From: Pontederia crassipes
Taxonomy: Eukaryota > Streptophyta > Magnoliopsida > Commelinales > Pontederiaceae
Direction: 5' to 3'
NCBI GenBank assembly: GCA_030549335.1
Contig: CM060188.1
Coordinates: forward strand, 16,681,501-16,745,500
Length of the DNA: 64,000 bases
Below are positions 37,849 to 50,827 of the stretch, piece by piece (positions within the stretch are counted from its first letter, which is position 1; each line of letters starts with the position of its first letter). The translations under genes and the position numbers were made by a program. The notes below the pieces were generated by a model that did not search any database, was not told the DNA's origin, and saw only the letters and a program-made list of their open reading frames with translations.

Positions 37849-38380
37849 TAGAGGTGTTCACTGGGTCGGGTCGATCCGGTGAACCCGACGATCCGATCCG
37901 ACCTGACCTAGTTTGAGTCGGGTCGGATTGTAGTTGTGTCCAACTCGACCCGACTCGAACACAACCCGATGGTGGTTCGGGTCAGATACGAGTTGTGATT
38001 TTCCAACCCGAGTCGATCCGACCCATCCCGATGACCTGACTATTTTATTTTTAAATTTTTGTTCTATTTATTTACTTAATTTTAGTCCTATACTTGATCT
38101 AAAATGTAGAAAATTTTAAAATAAAATATTTTAATTATGAAAATAATGCTTCAATATTAAAAAAAAGATACTTCATATGTTATAATAATTAAGAAATAAA
38201 TTTTTATATTAAAATACATATAAAAAATAAGAAAAAATTAAAAAAAAGGAAAAAGAAAGTGATCAGGTGACCCGACCCTTAGGTCGGATTTTTTGCCGCT
38301 AGAGGCCTTGACCCGACCTGACCTGGGTTGAGTCGGATTTGTTCACGGGTCGGATCCAACTTGATATGCGAACACTCCTA
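37849..38380. mobile_element. hAT-type MITE with 8-bp target duplication
   Basis: The ends are TAGAGGTGTTCA at 37849 and GAACACTCCTA ending at 38380. The flanking octamers AACACACT (37841-37848) and AACATACT (38381-38388) differ by one base. Sub-terminal GGGTCGG/CCGACCC repeats are in inverted arrangement, as in the element at 19815-20400, so the two belong to related families. Confidence 0.85.
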
Positions 38381-38388
38381 AACATACT

Positions 38389-41300
38389 AAAGTGTCAAAT
38401 ATAACACATTTTATTTTATTTGTCTTCTTTGGAAGTTTTTCTCTCTTTTTTAGCTAAAATAATATTTAGAAATTTCAATAAGGAGACTACTTTTATCAAA
38501 ATAAAAAATACTAACAGATAAAGTTCATCAAAGCAAAATACTTCAAATAAGCTTGAACAACTTTTCCAAAACCATATACTAAGATGATAAATGAAGAAAA
38601 AACACATTGATAAAGGTTTTCATAAACAACGAGATGTTCTTAAACCCTTTAATTGAGAGCAAGGAAATATTAAAAAGTGAGAATAATGAAGTAAGAGTTT
38701 TTTTCAAACTATGGGAAATAAATGACTATCATGATGCAAGAAACATGAATTGCATGCAACACCCGAACTTGAAAGAAATACCATCCCTGATCAGCCAGTC
38801 AAATGAGTTAGCGTACATAAACAAAAATAGCAAAAGGACACAGGAAAGGGTAAGAGTGAAAGATACAACCATGCTAATCAAACTCAGGAAAAGGTGACGG
38901 AGGTGGAAGTCCAAAATTGCTATCATCGAAATCCATATGACTCTGGTGCTTCTAGACTATTCTCGATCTATCCTCCATAAGGCGACCAAGAAGTGCTCGA
39001 TCCTCCTAAGTCGCAACTTGCAGTTTAATGGAACAATAATTAATAGATGGTATCGCGTATGTTTAGTTCGTATAGCATCTATTTGCGCTTGCCAAGGAGA
39101 AAAGTCAAAAGCCACAGAAGAAAAGTTGATGTAGGTGGCGGTGGATAATATGTCTGAGTCATCTGTGGGGCTGTGAGGGTCCTGCACCGTCAAGAGGTGT
39201 AAGTACTCAAGCTCGATCGGCATAAGAAATCTTGTCAGATCTACCTCTAGAAGTGAAGAAAATTTTGGTATTTTTTATTATGATGAGCTTCATATGAACT
39301 GATTTGCCTCGATCAAGAAATGAAACATTTTTAATCACATTGCATTCTAAGTATAAATTATAGTGACGTGCAATGGGTGTGACGAGACCTCTTCTTTCTA
39401 TAATGCTTATCAAAGTTCGCGATTGAGAACCAAAGAGACGTCCCCCTTAAATCGCTCTTTCGCTAGGCTCTCAACCAACACTCAATGATAGTAAACTCTA
39501 TGACTCCAATCATGTTATCGAACGATGACCAGAGGCGGCTACACTCCAATGCATCTTTCGATAAATTTTTTTAACTTGCTTTTTAAATTCTCGAGGTTGG
39601 TTGACATTATAAAGACAACAATGAAGAATCATTAATCACCCATAGAAGAGTTACAACGTTGATTCCATCAATCAATTATTTTAAGTGAGATGGAACAAGT
39701 AAGGACGAACTAAGGATCAATTGTAAATTGATGCTCAAAAGATGGAAACTTTGGATCGGTAAAGATTATTCAAGGATCATTAATAATTCCAAAATTTGTA
39801 TTTATATATGATGATTCAATCACTCAAGCAATGTGAGCAGTGACAAACAAAGAAGAACTAAAAATTCATACTTGAAGATTGAATTGCAATCAATAGCGAT
39901 CAATCAGGAATCATTAGTGATTTCGAATTTTATATTGATGAGTGAGGAGTTAACAATTATTCTGATATAAAGAATACTAATTAAAAAATTTAAAATACTT
40001 TGAAAATTATAAATAATGATTCACATCTACTAATGATAATTTACTGATCATCAATTGATTTGGATCTTACCAAGTAAGTATCACTTGTCAATATCAAAGA
40101 AATTTGATAGTTGATTTTTCAACACCTTATACATGATTTAGTGGTGTTATCTTTTTTTTTTCTTTCGCACAGATGATTACAATTCATTAAAATATAGAAA
40201 CCACATATTGTCACAATAAAATTATAAGTTATTCCCCTTGATAATTGTTCCTACCAATTTTTCTTTAGTACACTTAACCTTATTCCTTTTCAATGTGCTC
40301 AAGCCTGGAAATGACAACTCGTAGTCATCCATACACACATCTATTAATGATGAATCCAAACATATATTACACAAATATTTACATATTATTTGGCAAATTT
40401 CATAAGTTGGTCTTCGTACTATTTAGGATAACAATGATATGCCCATCTTTTGTTCCTACTTTCTTCTCTGTACATCTAATTGAAATGTGTCACAACTTTA
40501 CAAAATATAAACTCTGAAGTCTATTTATATGGAGGTCATTCAAATTTTTAGACAACCAAAATTGCGTGGAAACATGTCAAAATGTAGGATGCTCAAATTC
40601 TTATTATTTGATATATTTTTGTTCTAATTCGAATATCAATGATATAAAACATACTATTTGATTATCAAACATGTGAATATATCTTTTCCTTTTAATTGTA
40701 ATAGTATAAATAATGGCTTATAAGTACCCTGTTTGTCTAAAAATATTGACCATAAAACACAATGTCTAATACCGCTATGGACATTGCAACATGTCGTCTT
40801 AAACTATTAGTATTGCTTTAACTTACACATGTGTAACGATCTAAAATATGAATTAGTTGTGCTCTATATAGTAGGCCCTCATTCGAATCAATAGTTTTGC
40901 TAATACATAATCGTACTTATTTTATTTGATTCATGTTTTATTTTTTTTCAAAATGTATACAAGAAGGATATCAAGTCCATTGGAGAAATAAATGATAACA
41001 TTTGAACTAAATCACTTAGATATCTAAATTGATCTTGTGTATTGATGCACATTATATGGTTAAGCCAAAACACATACTAACTTTGACACCCACTTTTGTT
41101 TTATTTGGATTTTGCAAAATAAGGTTCCTAACTTGTATGTCTCAATGAGAAATTAAGATATTATCAATAATATAATTACATTTTAATCAACGAATCGTTT
41201 GAAATTCTGATTTGATTCATAGAAATAGTTTGATATTGGTTAACCAAACGACTATGAAATACTCGAAATAATTTTATTGGGTTTCAAATGTAAGCTTTGG

Positions 41301-42301
41301 AATATAACATTCTTTAATTTTTTGTTAATGGTATCCAAATCTTAATTTAGTCTTGAGGAATATACTAGTAATTTATGGTTGATTAAAGAAGTAATATACT
41401 TTCGATATGGTATTCTTTATAGTAACTTGGTTCAGAAGTCTATAATTGTTATCCAACTTGGGGATTCATCTTTCCTCTTGATGATTAAGGCTAAAATTCA
41501 TAGATTGATCGAATATAACCCCCGTACGAAGGCTCACATTGTTCTTCTTACGTCGAATGAGTATTAAAGTAAGGATAATTTTACGAAGAAGGTCAATAAA
41601 GATTTCCTTTATTAAGGATAGGTCAAACCACTTCTATATAATAGAATTTAAAATTTCATAATCATAGGAACATTGTTCAAACCTTTTTTTTTACCAAATA
41701 TTTTAAGAACCTATGCCATCCTTTCCAAAACAACTTATTGGCATACATATAATAGATTCGAAAATATGTACTTACTTTCTTATTACTCATAAAATGAAAT
41801 TATAATTGACTTGAAAGTGAGAAAATAGTTAAATCCTTATAATAGTCTAATCATATATGATAAAAAGACAATTAATCCACATCCAAAATTATATCAAAAT
41901 CATACAAATACAAAACAATCATCTCAACAATCAAGTACTTATCACACTTCCAACTATGCAAGCCAATACCACAAACTCTATGATTCACAAATTAGTACTT
42001 GATAATTATCTGCTTTCTTTTTTCCTTTTTAGATAACATGCCATGATAATACATATATAACTCCATGTATGGGGTTGCGATGCATAGAGTCATAATTGAT
42101 CAAAATCACATATCACAATCGCATTTCAAAATGTCATATATTAGTACATATATAATCTCACGTTATAATTCTCAAACTCACACAACTCAAGCTAAATACG
42201 AGTAGTCCACGCTATAAGCATACCAATAATATCCCCATTATAACATAATAATGTCATCCTAGACATTGTTATGTAAACTTTGATCAAAGGGAGGACCTAT
42301 T
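38389..42301. other. Decayed intergenic DNA, possibly the internal part of an old gypsy element
   Basis: No intact gene. A primer-binding site at 42302-42313 implies that retrotransposon internal sequence once lay to its left, but no gag or pol motif can be read. Minus-strand frames at 38,957-39,413 are coding-like but not recognised. Confidence 0.35.
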
Positions 42302-42313
42302 GCTCTGATACCA
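42302..42313 (-). other. Retrotransposon primer-binding site (initiator Met tRNA)
   Basis: The minus strand reads TGGTATCAGAGC, the complement of the plant initiator tRNA 3' end. It lies 4 bp from the LTR edge TGTCACGACCCCG at 42318. Confidence 0.8.
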
Positions 42314-42317
42314 TAAC

Positions 42318-43600
42318 TGTCACGACCCCGATTGAACCCGTGAGTTAAATCAGAGTTCGCGACTCATTATGAATGATCAAATAAAATTATGAAGAAATAC
42401 GAAAATATGATGTAATTTACTTTTTTTTATAACATAAGAGTAAAAGTATATCACTAAATAAATTACACAATATGCGATCATTTCAGAGCAAACCGATACA
42501 CCTTAAGTCGTACATTTGACAAAATGATTTTATTTTTAATACAACTTATTTTGACATAAATAATAGACACGACTAGCTCTTTCGACATCTTAATAGAAAT
42601 ATACAAGAGACATAAATCATCTCATTTATACCACCGAGGATGTTATAGAATCATTTTATGTCTATCAACTCGCACGATCCTAACGAGCTATATGATTATG
42701 AAAAATATTAGAAACAATATTATGAACAAAAATAGCTCAGTAAATTGATAACTCATAAGTTATGCATTACCGTCTAATAAATTTTGAGGGACATGCAAAG
42801 ATATGAAATAATTATAAGTCACAAATAACGTTTTCATATATTTGAAAATAATATATACAATTTCATAATAAAAATCATCACACTCCAATTACAATCAATA
42901 TCATTCAAATCGTATTAAATAGACGTATGCAAATGCAACACTCTGATATGAATGCACGGATCACCAATTAACCAGTGGTCGGTAGATGGACTCTAGAGGT
43001 GACTCCCATCGTGATCAGTGATGTAGCACTTAACTCCATTCTACCTCATTCTTTTTGGAAAACAAATCATATAGTGATAGATGGACTCTAGAGGTGGCCC
43101 GTACGGATTCTAGAGGTGGGCCCATCGCGTCTACTCACGATGTGGCACTTAACTCCGCATCACACTTAGTTCCAGTCTATCTCATCCCGTTATTGAAGAA
43201 CAAAATGATGGATTATACTCTAGAGGTGGCTCCCATCGTGATATGACACTTAGCTCAAACCATCGTATATGCAAATGCAGGCAGATGTCGATGCATGATT
43301 CATCACAAGACTATCATATCTCGAATATCAGAAAATGAATCATATCAAATACCATTTCACATCGAACAATATTACACTTCTCATAATCCATTCATATCAT
43401 ATCACATATGCTTTTCAAATGTGCAATCATATAATAATTCATATATACTTTTCATAATTGTATTTATTGAAATCAATTCATAACATATTCAAAATATATT
43501 CAATAATATTATAATCAATGTCACACCAAATCTAAAAGAGGTGAATATATATAGTAAGAGAAACCAACTTACCTATAAGAGCTAACATAAGGTTTTTCCT
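42318..43600 (-). mobile_element. Ty3-gypsy-like 5' LTR remnant with internal tandem repeats (right end uncertain)
   Basis: The left edge TGTCACGACCCC is the inverse of the GGGTCGTGACA end typical of many plant gypsy LTRs, and it abuts the primer-binding site. Around 42,965-43,255 there are three or four diverged copies of a ~100-bp unit with ATGGACTCTAGAGGTG, CCCATCG and GTGGCACTTAACTCC words. I could not find the other LTR edge. The value given is approximate. Confidence 0.5.
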
Positions 43601-43638
43601 TTTCTTTTTTACTACTTTACTCTTCTACTCTTATACAA

Positions 43639-44479
43639 TAGTGTTGTTAGAACCGGATCGGCCGGTCCGACCGGTTTGACTGTCGACCAGTTGTTAAGAC
43701 GGGTCAGTTTGAAAGCTATAATCCGACTACCCTTTGGACCAGATTAAACTGGTCAAACCTGATAAAAACTAGATAAAACTGGGTTAAACCGCGATTTGTC
43801 TGAACCAGATCTTCTACAGAGACGAGTGAGTGAAAGATATAACACGTGAGAGAGGGAGAGATACATATTGAAAATGTAAAAGATCTCTGAGAATCGTGGA
43901 GAAAGAGACGATTGTGAGAGAGATATATTATTGAAAATGCAAGAGATAAGAATCAGAGAGAGAGCCGTGTGAGAGAGAATGAGAAACGTTTGTTACAGAG
44001 AGAGAGTAGAGACGTTGGAATGAGAGATAGATCGTTAGAATTTAGAAAGAGAGAGAGTGTGTGTTGGGAAGGAGAGAGATAGTATGGAGTAACGAGAGAG
44101 AGAGAGTTGGGAAGGAGAGAGAGCAAGAGACATTGGAAATGTGAGAGTGACTTTTTTAATAATGAAGGCAATATAAGTATTAAGATAGGTACAAGAGATT
44201 TTGAACATATTTTTATAAAAATATCTTATCTTATTAAGAAAATTATTATGATTACAATATTTTATTTTATGATTTAAACTTGCTTGATTTTAAAATATTA
44301 TGATTTAATTTTATTATAATATTTTTACCTTATTTATATGTTTGATACATAAATAATTTAATACATTGTATTGAATTATAATATTTTATTATTAACCGGT
44401 CCGACCAATCGGTCCGGCCGGTTCAACATGAAACGAAGACCTTTCCGGTTTGTTGTCCGGTCCGGTCGTGACAACACTG
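43639..44479. mobile_element. hAT-type MITE with 8-bp target duplication and GA-rich interior
   Basis: The ends are TAGTGTTGTTA at 43639 and TGACAACACTG ending at 44479. Flanking octamers TTATACAA (43631-43638) and CTATACAA (44480-44487) differ by one base. Sub-terminal CCGGTCCGACCGG-type words are inverted at both ends. The interior 43,830-44,150 is GAGAGA-rich; no transposase. Confidence 0.85.
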
Positions 44480-44959
44480 CTATACAATAATAATAAGAAA
44501 CGCATCACTTCAATGATTTGAACAGAAGCTTATCACACATGAAACACAATTACTTGAAGAAGTACATGACCCTTGGATATTTACTATTATAACTTAAGTA
44601 ACTATTTATCATAAGAGTTGGCCTACTATCAAGACAAATTGTATACATAATAAAAGAAAAATCGTATTTATATAAACTGATAACCAAAATTGTTCATTAT
44701 AATTTTTCTTACTTCCTGGTTGCAAAAATATTAATCTATAAAAGTTTCATATTTTATTTAAAAAAATTTGTGATTTGTTCACAAGAAAATCAATATTCGG
44801 CCTAATTTTTATCTTGTTTCTATGTTCTGACAAATTGAGTGACCTTACTTTTATGATTTATATAAAATAATAAACATTTCATTTTCTCGTAATTTTAATT
44901 TTCTCAAATAGTAGACATCATAAGGTGCAAGTCATAAAATTATCTAAAATAATGATAAA

Positions 44960-45844
44960 AGTAGTTCTTATGTGAAGAAAGATAATTCTACGAAATACTT
45001 TGGACATGAAAACTCTTATTGGAAGTCTAATCATTCATACGATAGAAAATTATATATCACATGTTTTGCATGTGAATTTTATGGCCATTATGCTTATCAA
45101 TGCAAAGTAGGAAAATCTTCAAAACATATGATGATATGGATTTCAAAAGGAACTTTGACTAACAAAATTGGACCCAAAGAAATTTGTGTATCAAAGTTTA
45201 AATGATTATTTTTCAGGCGTGCCTCACATGTAAAGCAAAGAGGAATTAGAAATGTGAAGGCACAAAGGTTATGATAAAAATATCATCTATCTTTGATTTC
45301 ACTTAAAAATTCAAAATTACTATTTCTTTGAAAAGAGAGAACATAGGGGGAGCATATTAAACTTTATTTTGACATATCATGATATCATTATTGTATCAAA
45401 GTTTTATGCCATGTTTTGATTATATATATAATTTTGGCCTTCATCAAATTTTTTCCATTTTGCCATTATAAAATAATAATAAATTTAGGAGTTATTTCTT
45501 ACATACTAACTATTTATGATGCAATATTTCACATATTTCTAATATGAAAAAGGGGGAAAATAATTTGTTTCAAAGATGGCATGATTAAGGGGGAGTTATA
45601 TATGATTTCCTATATGCTTCATATACAAATTATTATTTTTTTATGAAACAAAAAGGGAGAAATATAGGAGAAATATCACTTTATATGAAGAGTTCCTTAC
45701 CAATTATACTTATGTGAATATTTATCATTGTAAGAAAAGTTGTGTTAGGGGGAGTAAAATTGATTTTAAAACTTATTTTATAACTTTTTCGCAACTTATA
45801 CATTTTTTATATTTCTCAGTTTGTCTTCATAAAAAGTGGGAGAT
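44960..45844 (+). mobile_element. Internal remnant of a Ty1-copia (Sirevirus-like) element: gag zinc knuckle and multiple purine tracts
   Basis: A frame at 44972-45205 encodes CFACEFYGHYAYQC, a CX2CX4HX4C gag zinc knuckle, followed by a basic stretch. Protease, integrase, RT and RNase H are absent, so there has been a large internal deletion. Between 45,345 and 45,843 at least four purine tracts of the AGGGGGAG type occur (45345, 45587, 45746 and the final AAAAAGTGGGAGA at 45831). The last directly precedes the LTR. Repeated polypurine tracts before the 3' LTR are a known feature of Sireviruses. Confidence 0.7.
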
Positions 45845-47020
45845 TGTTGGATCTAAGTTTTAGTGATATATAAAATTATATTTTAATGATACAAACCTCG
45901 AAATATTAAAGTTAAAATGCTAAAAAAGTTTAAAGAAAAAGGGATAACTTTATGCACTATATTTGATTAAATAATTAACTATGATACTATTAGATTTTGG
46001 ATTAGTCATAAATAGCAAAGTTGTAGAGAATTCTGTTAGCTTTCCATAGAATAAAAAATCATCTCATTTGGATAACTATGCAAAATGTTATGCTTAAAAT
46101 AATGTAGGACGGTCGAGCTGCCAGCTGAAAAATAGGTCGACCGGTCAAGAACACAGGTCGATCGGTCGATCGGTCAGTGCAGAAAATGCCCAATTTCAAC
46201 CAGCAGAATGTTGAGATTGTACCGGTGGAGGTACTGGTCGATCGGTTCAAAACACATGTCGATCGGATAATGCAGAATTCGCCGACGGTCATATTTTTCA
46301 TAAAAGAAAGTGTATCGATCGACCGGTCCATATGTGTGGTCGATTGACCTCTGAGTCAAATGAACAGTAATGATCAAATTTGAAGGAGAAATTTGTGGAA
46401 TGATTTGTGGATGAGTTTCTCACTTGCAGAAGCTTATAAAAGGAGTGTCAAAGCCTGAAGAAAGTGACTCATTCAAGCCATGAAGGAAAAACTTCAAGTT
46501 ATCAAAAGAATATGTTATTCTTGAAGTTTTCATTTTTAATTTTATCTTCTTCTCTTGTGAGCTTAGCTTTGTAAAAGAGATAAACATTTTATTTAGAAAA
46601 ATACTGAGAGAGCTCCTGTGTAAAAAATATTCAAAATCTTACCTCTTGAGCGAGAGAAAATATTAGCTTACTAGAAGGAGAGGTTGCTTTGCCTCTCGAA
46701 GCGGAGAAAATGTAGTTGATGTAAAGGGCACTCTTTATTGTCCCATTTGGAATTAAGGAAGAGTTTTAGTGGAATCTCCGACGATCTCGAGGTCGATAAG
46801 TCGGAGTGGGGACGTAGACCAAGGTGTGCCCGAACGTCGTCAACAATCACCGTGTGTTTGCGTTTGATTTTCTCTCTCTCCCTCTAATATTGAATTTATG
46901 ATATGAATTGTAAAGGATTTAAGAATCGATTTTAAGCTTGAATAATGATTTTTGTGATATCGACATTTTTAAATTGAACATCAATTTACTCCCCCTCTTG
47001 GTGCCCTTTGGGATCCTATA
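45845..47020 (+). mobile_element. Copia 3' LTR (~1.18 kb) with GATCGGTC repeats
   Basis: It starts TGTTGGATCTAAG right after the polypurine tract and ends TTGGTGCCCTTTGGGATCC-TATA. A near-complete second LTR of the family lies inverted at 49339-50497; shared words include ATATAAAATTATATTTT near the start and CTTGGTGCCCTTTG at the end. The 46,108-46,350 part holds a cluster of GGTCGATCGGTC / GACCGGTC palindromic words. The matching 5' LTR is missing. Confidence 0.8.
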
Positions 47021-47959
47021 GGATAAGATCATAAGAAATTTTTCAAATTTTTTATCACTTGAATAGTTCGGTTGGAAACTAGCCTAAGCATGAAGTGGTT
47101 TGCTGGTAGCTTGCATGTCAAGAGTTGAAATTCTTGTCCAATTAAATTTAACATTCAAAATCATTAATTTCATCCCTAATTGATATTAATTAGTATAATA
47201 TAATCCATGTAATTTAGTCACATAATTTATATATTAATTTTTGTTACGCATATATATTTTTTCATATGCCACTTGACGACATTTGATTGGTCTACTAAAC
47301 TTAAATCCAATATTAACAAATCACAGTTAACCATAAGAGAACATGCTTTATCATAATATGATTATTAATCATACTTTAGTACTTTAATTAAATTTTATAA
47401 ATTCTTATTATATCACTACGTGACATTACAACATATACTACAACACATATATTTCATTGATTATAGCCATATAATATAGAATCCAATATGGATTAGATCA
47501 TGGATATTACAGACAGTGCACGAAGTTCGAAGTAAAATGGACTATTTCTCTTATGACATCGTTCATGTTTAATTACGTTGACTAGCGTGCAGACGTACGG
47601 TGTTGAAGATGAATAGAAACGTAGCTCGTGTTTGATAAACGCGAACCATGTGTTATAAGTGCTCCACAACTGTCTCTCCTCAATCCGTGATGTAGCCGTG
47701 TGCTCGAGCGACGTAGCAAGTGTTGTCAAACACGGGTCGTCTTCATCCCTGCGCATATCACACACATGCTCAGTAAAGAAAACATGGCTCATAAGCCATG
47801 TTGAAATTTTCTTTTTCCTTTCTTTTCTTCTTTCTAAATAGAAATTAAGAAGTAAAAATGGAGATTACAATTTTAGGCATAGTTACAACCATCAGCTTGA
47901 CTTAATCATACATTATCATGGATGGATAAAAATAATAAATTGGACTTCCTCGTGACGAA
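47021..47959. other. Intergenic DNA between retroelements, no gene seen
   Basis: AT-rich. A 99-codon minus-strand frame at 47,493-47,792 has no recognised family and is probably chance or old transposon sequence. Confidence 0.4.
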
Positions 47960-49338
47960 CACTACCAAGATAGTGTTAAGAGCGATGTCCATTAATTTTG
48001 AATTGATGCTTTTTTCCATAGTGTAAATTTCAAGAGCCCCAAAAGGTGATGTGGTGACTACGAGAAAAGGGCATGTCCATCTAGACTTAAGGTTATCTAG
48101 AAATAGCTTAAGTCTACTGTCATATAGAGACTTTGTTGATTAGGTTGAAAATCCTTAAGTTTTATGTGTTGATCATGTCAATATTTTTGTGGGATCCTTA
48201 CATATTTTGCTATTTTCATAAACATTACTTCAGAACTCTTCAAGTTCATTCAGTTTGAATAGTTTTTCCTTTCCTATTTTTATAGGCTCAAAATTAAGAA
48301 ATTGAGTGGTTTAATAAGCTTTATGTTTCAATTCAACATGTAAATGACACGCCTTATCAAATACAAATCTATATGGAGACATTCCAATAAGAGTCTTAAA
48401 AGCAGTGCGATAGGGCCTAAAAGTATCATCTAATTTTAAAGACCAATCTTTCCTAGGAAAATTCACAGTTTCTTCTAAAATGCTATTTATTTCCCTGCTA
48501 AATATCTCAACTTAGCCACATGTTTTAGCATGATATAGGGTGTTAAGTTTATGCATACTCTAAATTTTGTCAAAAGTACTGCAAATAATTAATTACAAAA
48601 ATGGGTGTCTTTATCACTTATTATAGCTCTATGAGTGTGAAATATACTAAAAATGTTACTTTAAAAAAACTTGACTACCAACTTTACATCATTAGTAGGA
48701 GTGGAAATGGCCTTTGCTCATTTAGATACATAATGTACGTCAACTAAAATATACTTTTTTATGAAATGTTTTAGGAAAAGGTCTCATGAAGTCAATTCCC
48801 ACACATCGAAGATATCACAATATAACATACTATTATGGGACATTTCATGAAATTTGGAAATGTTATTAGTCATTTTGACATTGATTACATGACTTACAAA
48901 ATGCTTGTGTATCTTTGAAAATAGTGGGTTAATAAAATCCACTTTCCAAGATTATTGTAGTTGTATGATTAAGCCTCAAGTGGCCTCCAGCCTCTTTTGC
49001 GTGACAATGTGTATGAATACTTTTGAATTCAGATTTGGTGACACAACATCTAATTACATGTGAAAAGAGTTTCTTATTTTGTTGTGATGTCCATCATGTG
49101 GGAAATCAATTTTTTGCAAAAAATTTTTGCAAAGTCAGCAAATTAAGGTGAACTCTTTATTAGTTTTACCTTAACATTAGAGTTGATGAAAAAGATTTTC
49201 TCATATGAAAATCTTCAAATATTTTGGCCTCATCACTTGGAACATATTTCAAAACATATTCGAAACGAGATAAATGATCGGTGACTACATTCTCAGTCCC
49301 CTTATTATGTCTAATTTTCACATCAAATTCTTGTAAAT
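47960..49338 (-). mobile_element. Ty3-gypsy pol remnant: RNase H end and integrase
   Basis: Minus-strand reading frames, with stops and frameshifts, give in order FDLQEFDVKIRHNKGTENVV-TDHLSRFE (RNase H end, about 49,340-49,250), then [20 protein letters not shown] and [20 protein letters not shown] (integrase, about 48,450-48,320). These phrases are typical of plant Athila/Tat-type gypsy elements. The upstream half continues at 50498-50822, interrupted by a copia solo LTR. Confidence 0.8.
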
Positions 49339-50497
49339 CAAAGGGCACCAAGAAGGAAGGATCAATTGGTGTTAAAAATAAAAATATCGATTTTACGAAA
49401 ATCGTTGTGAAAGTTTAAAATCGATTCACAAATCTTTACTCAAAACAAATCATATCATATCACAAGCATAATACGAGAGGGAGGTAGAGAGTGGGAATTC
49501 AATCATAATGCACACGGTAATTATTAACGAGGTTGGGCCACATCTTGACATACATCCCCGCTCCGACTTCTCGACCTCGAAACCATCAGGGATTTCCCTA
49601 GAACTCTTCATTTTGTTCCAAATGGGGCAAGGAAGAAAAACTTTTTACACCATCGCATTTTCTCCGCTTTGAGAGGTAAAGCTCACATCTCCTCCAATGA
49701 AACTAACATTTTCTCTCACCAAAGAGATAAGATTTTGAACATTTTTTACATAGGAGGTCTCTCAATATTTTTTTAAATAAAATGTTTATCTCTTTTACAA
49801 TGCTAAGCTCACAAGATGAGAAGAAAAAAAGAAGAGAAAACTTAAAATAAAAATTTCAAAGAAAAGATATTCTTTTGATAACTTGAAGTTTTTTCTTCAA
49901 AGCTTGAATTGATGCATTTGCTTCTAGTTTTGACACTCCTTTTATAGGCTATAGTATGTGAAAAAGTTATCCATAAATTATTTCACAAATTTCTCCTTCA
50001 AATTTGACCGTTATTATTCATTTGACTCAGAGGTCGATCGATCGCATATATGGATCGGTCGACCGGTCTATGTGATCGTTGCACAATTTCTTCAGCTTCT
50101 ACGCTTGATCAGTTGATCGATCCGTCGACTGGTATCATCTCAGCGTCAACTGGAAGAAGCTCGGTATTCATCAGTCAACCGACATCTCATATTCGATCGA
50201 CCGATATTCTCTCGATCGGTCTTCTTTGCTTCAATCGGTAGATTGATCGACTTGCACTATTTTGAGCATAATTTTTGCACAATTATCTAAATCAGATAAT
50301 CTTGGATTCTATGGATAGCTAACAATATTCTCTACAATGATATTTATGATTCACCCATAATCTAATAGGATCATAGTTAATTATTTAATTAAAGTGTAGT
50401 GCATAAATTTATCCATTTTTCTTTAAAAAAATTTCAATCTTTTAAATTTGTATCATCAAAATATAATTTTATATGGAATTAAAATTTTGCTCAAACA
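49339..50497 (-). mobile_element. Solo copia LTR inserted into the gypsy pol
   Basis: Reverse-oriented relative of the LTR at 45845-47020. It starts (minus strand) TGTTTGAGCAAAATTTT at 50497. Its far end, CTTGGTGCCCTTTG, lies at about 49339-49352, but the terminal GGGATCCTACA is missing. The gypsy protein reads KPRLLKWI on one side and LQEFDVKI on the other. No internal copia sequence is attached, as expected of LTR-LTR recombination. Contains GATCGGTC clusters at 50,033-50,250. Confidence 0.8.
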
Positions 50498-50822
50498 GAA
50501 GGATCCACTTGAGTAATCGAGGTTTGACTTTGTTTTTCGACATGAGATGTCTTATAGCGGCATGATTAGTGTAAACCACAACTTGTGAGCAAACTACATA
50601 AGATGTAAATTTATCAAAAGCAAAAATGATAGGCAAAAACTATTTTTTCGTGGTGGCATAATTGATTTGTGTTTAAAGTTCGACTAATATAGGAGATGAC
50701 TCGAAAAATTTTGTCCCGTCTTTGTCCTAGTATAGCATGGTTCCATCACTAGCGTCACACATGAGTTCAAATGGAAGATTCCAATCTGATGCTAGAATAA
50801 TATGAGCAAATATAAGTTTATT
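50498..50822 (-). mobile_element. Ty3-gypsy pol remnant: RT/RNase H part upstream of the solo LTR
   Basis: Minus-strand translation gives DWNLPFELMCDASDGTMLY, then INYATTKK and VVYTNHAAIRHLMSKNKVKP, the RNase H domain of gypsy pol. Stop codons are present. It joins in order with 47960-49338 and is cut at about 50,825 by another LTR fragment. Confidence 0.8.
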
Positions 50823-50827
50823 TTTAA

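Noticed and set aside
46108-46350. Short regularly spaced GATCGGTC words as a CRISPR-like array
   Set aside because: Spacing and unit length are irregular, the words are palindromic and lie within an LTR, and the genome is eukaryotic.
47493-47792. Minus-strand 99-codon ORF
   Set aside because: No recognisable motif and no splice context. It sits between retroelement remnants.
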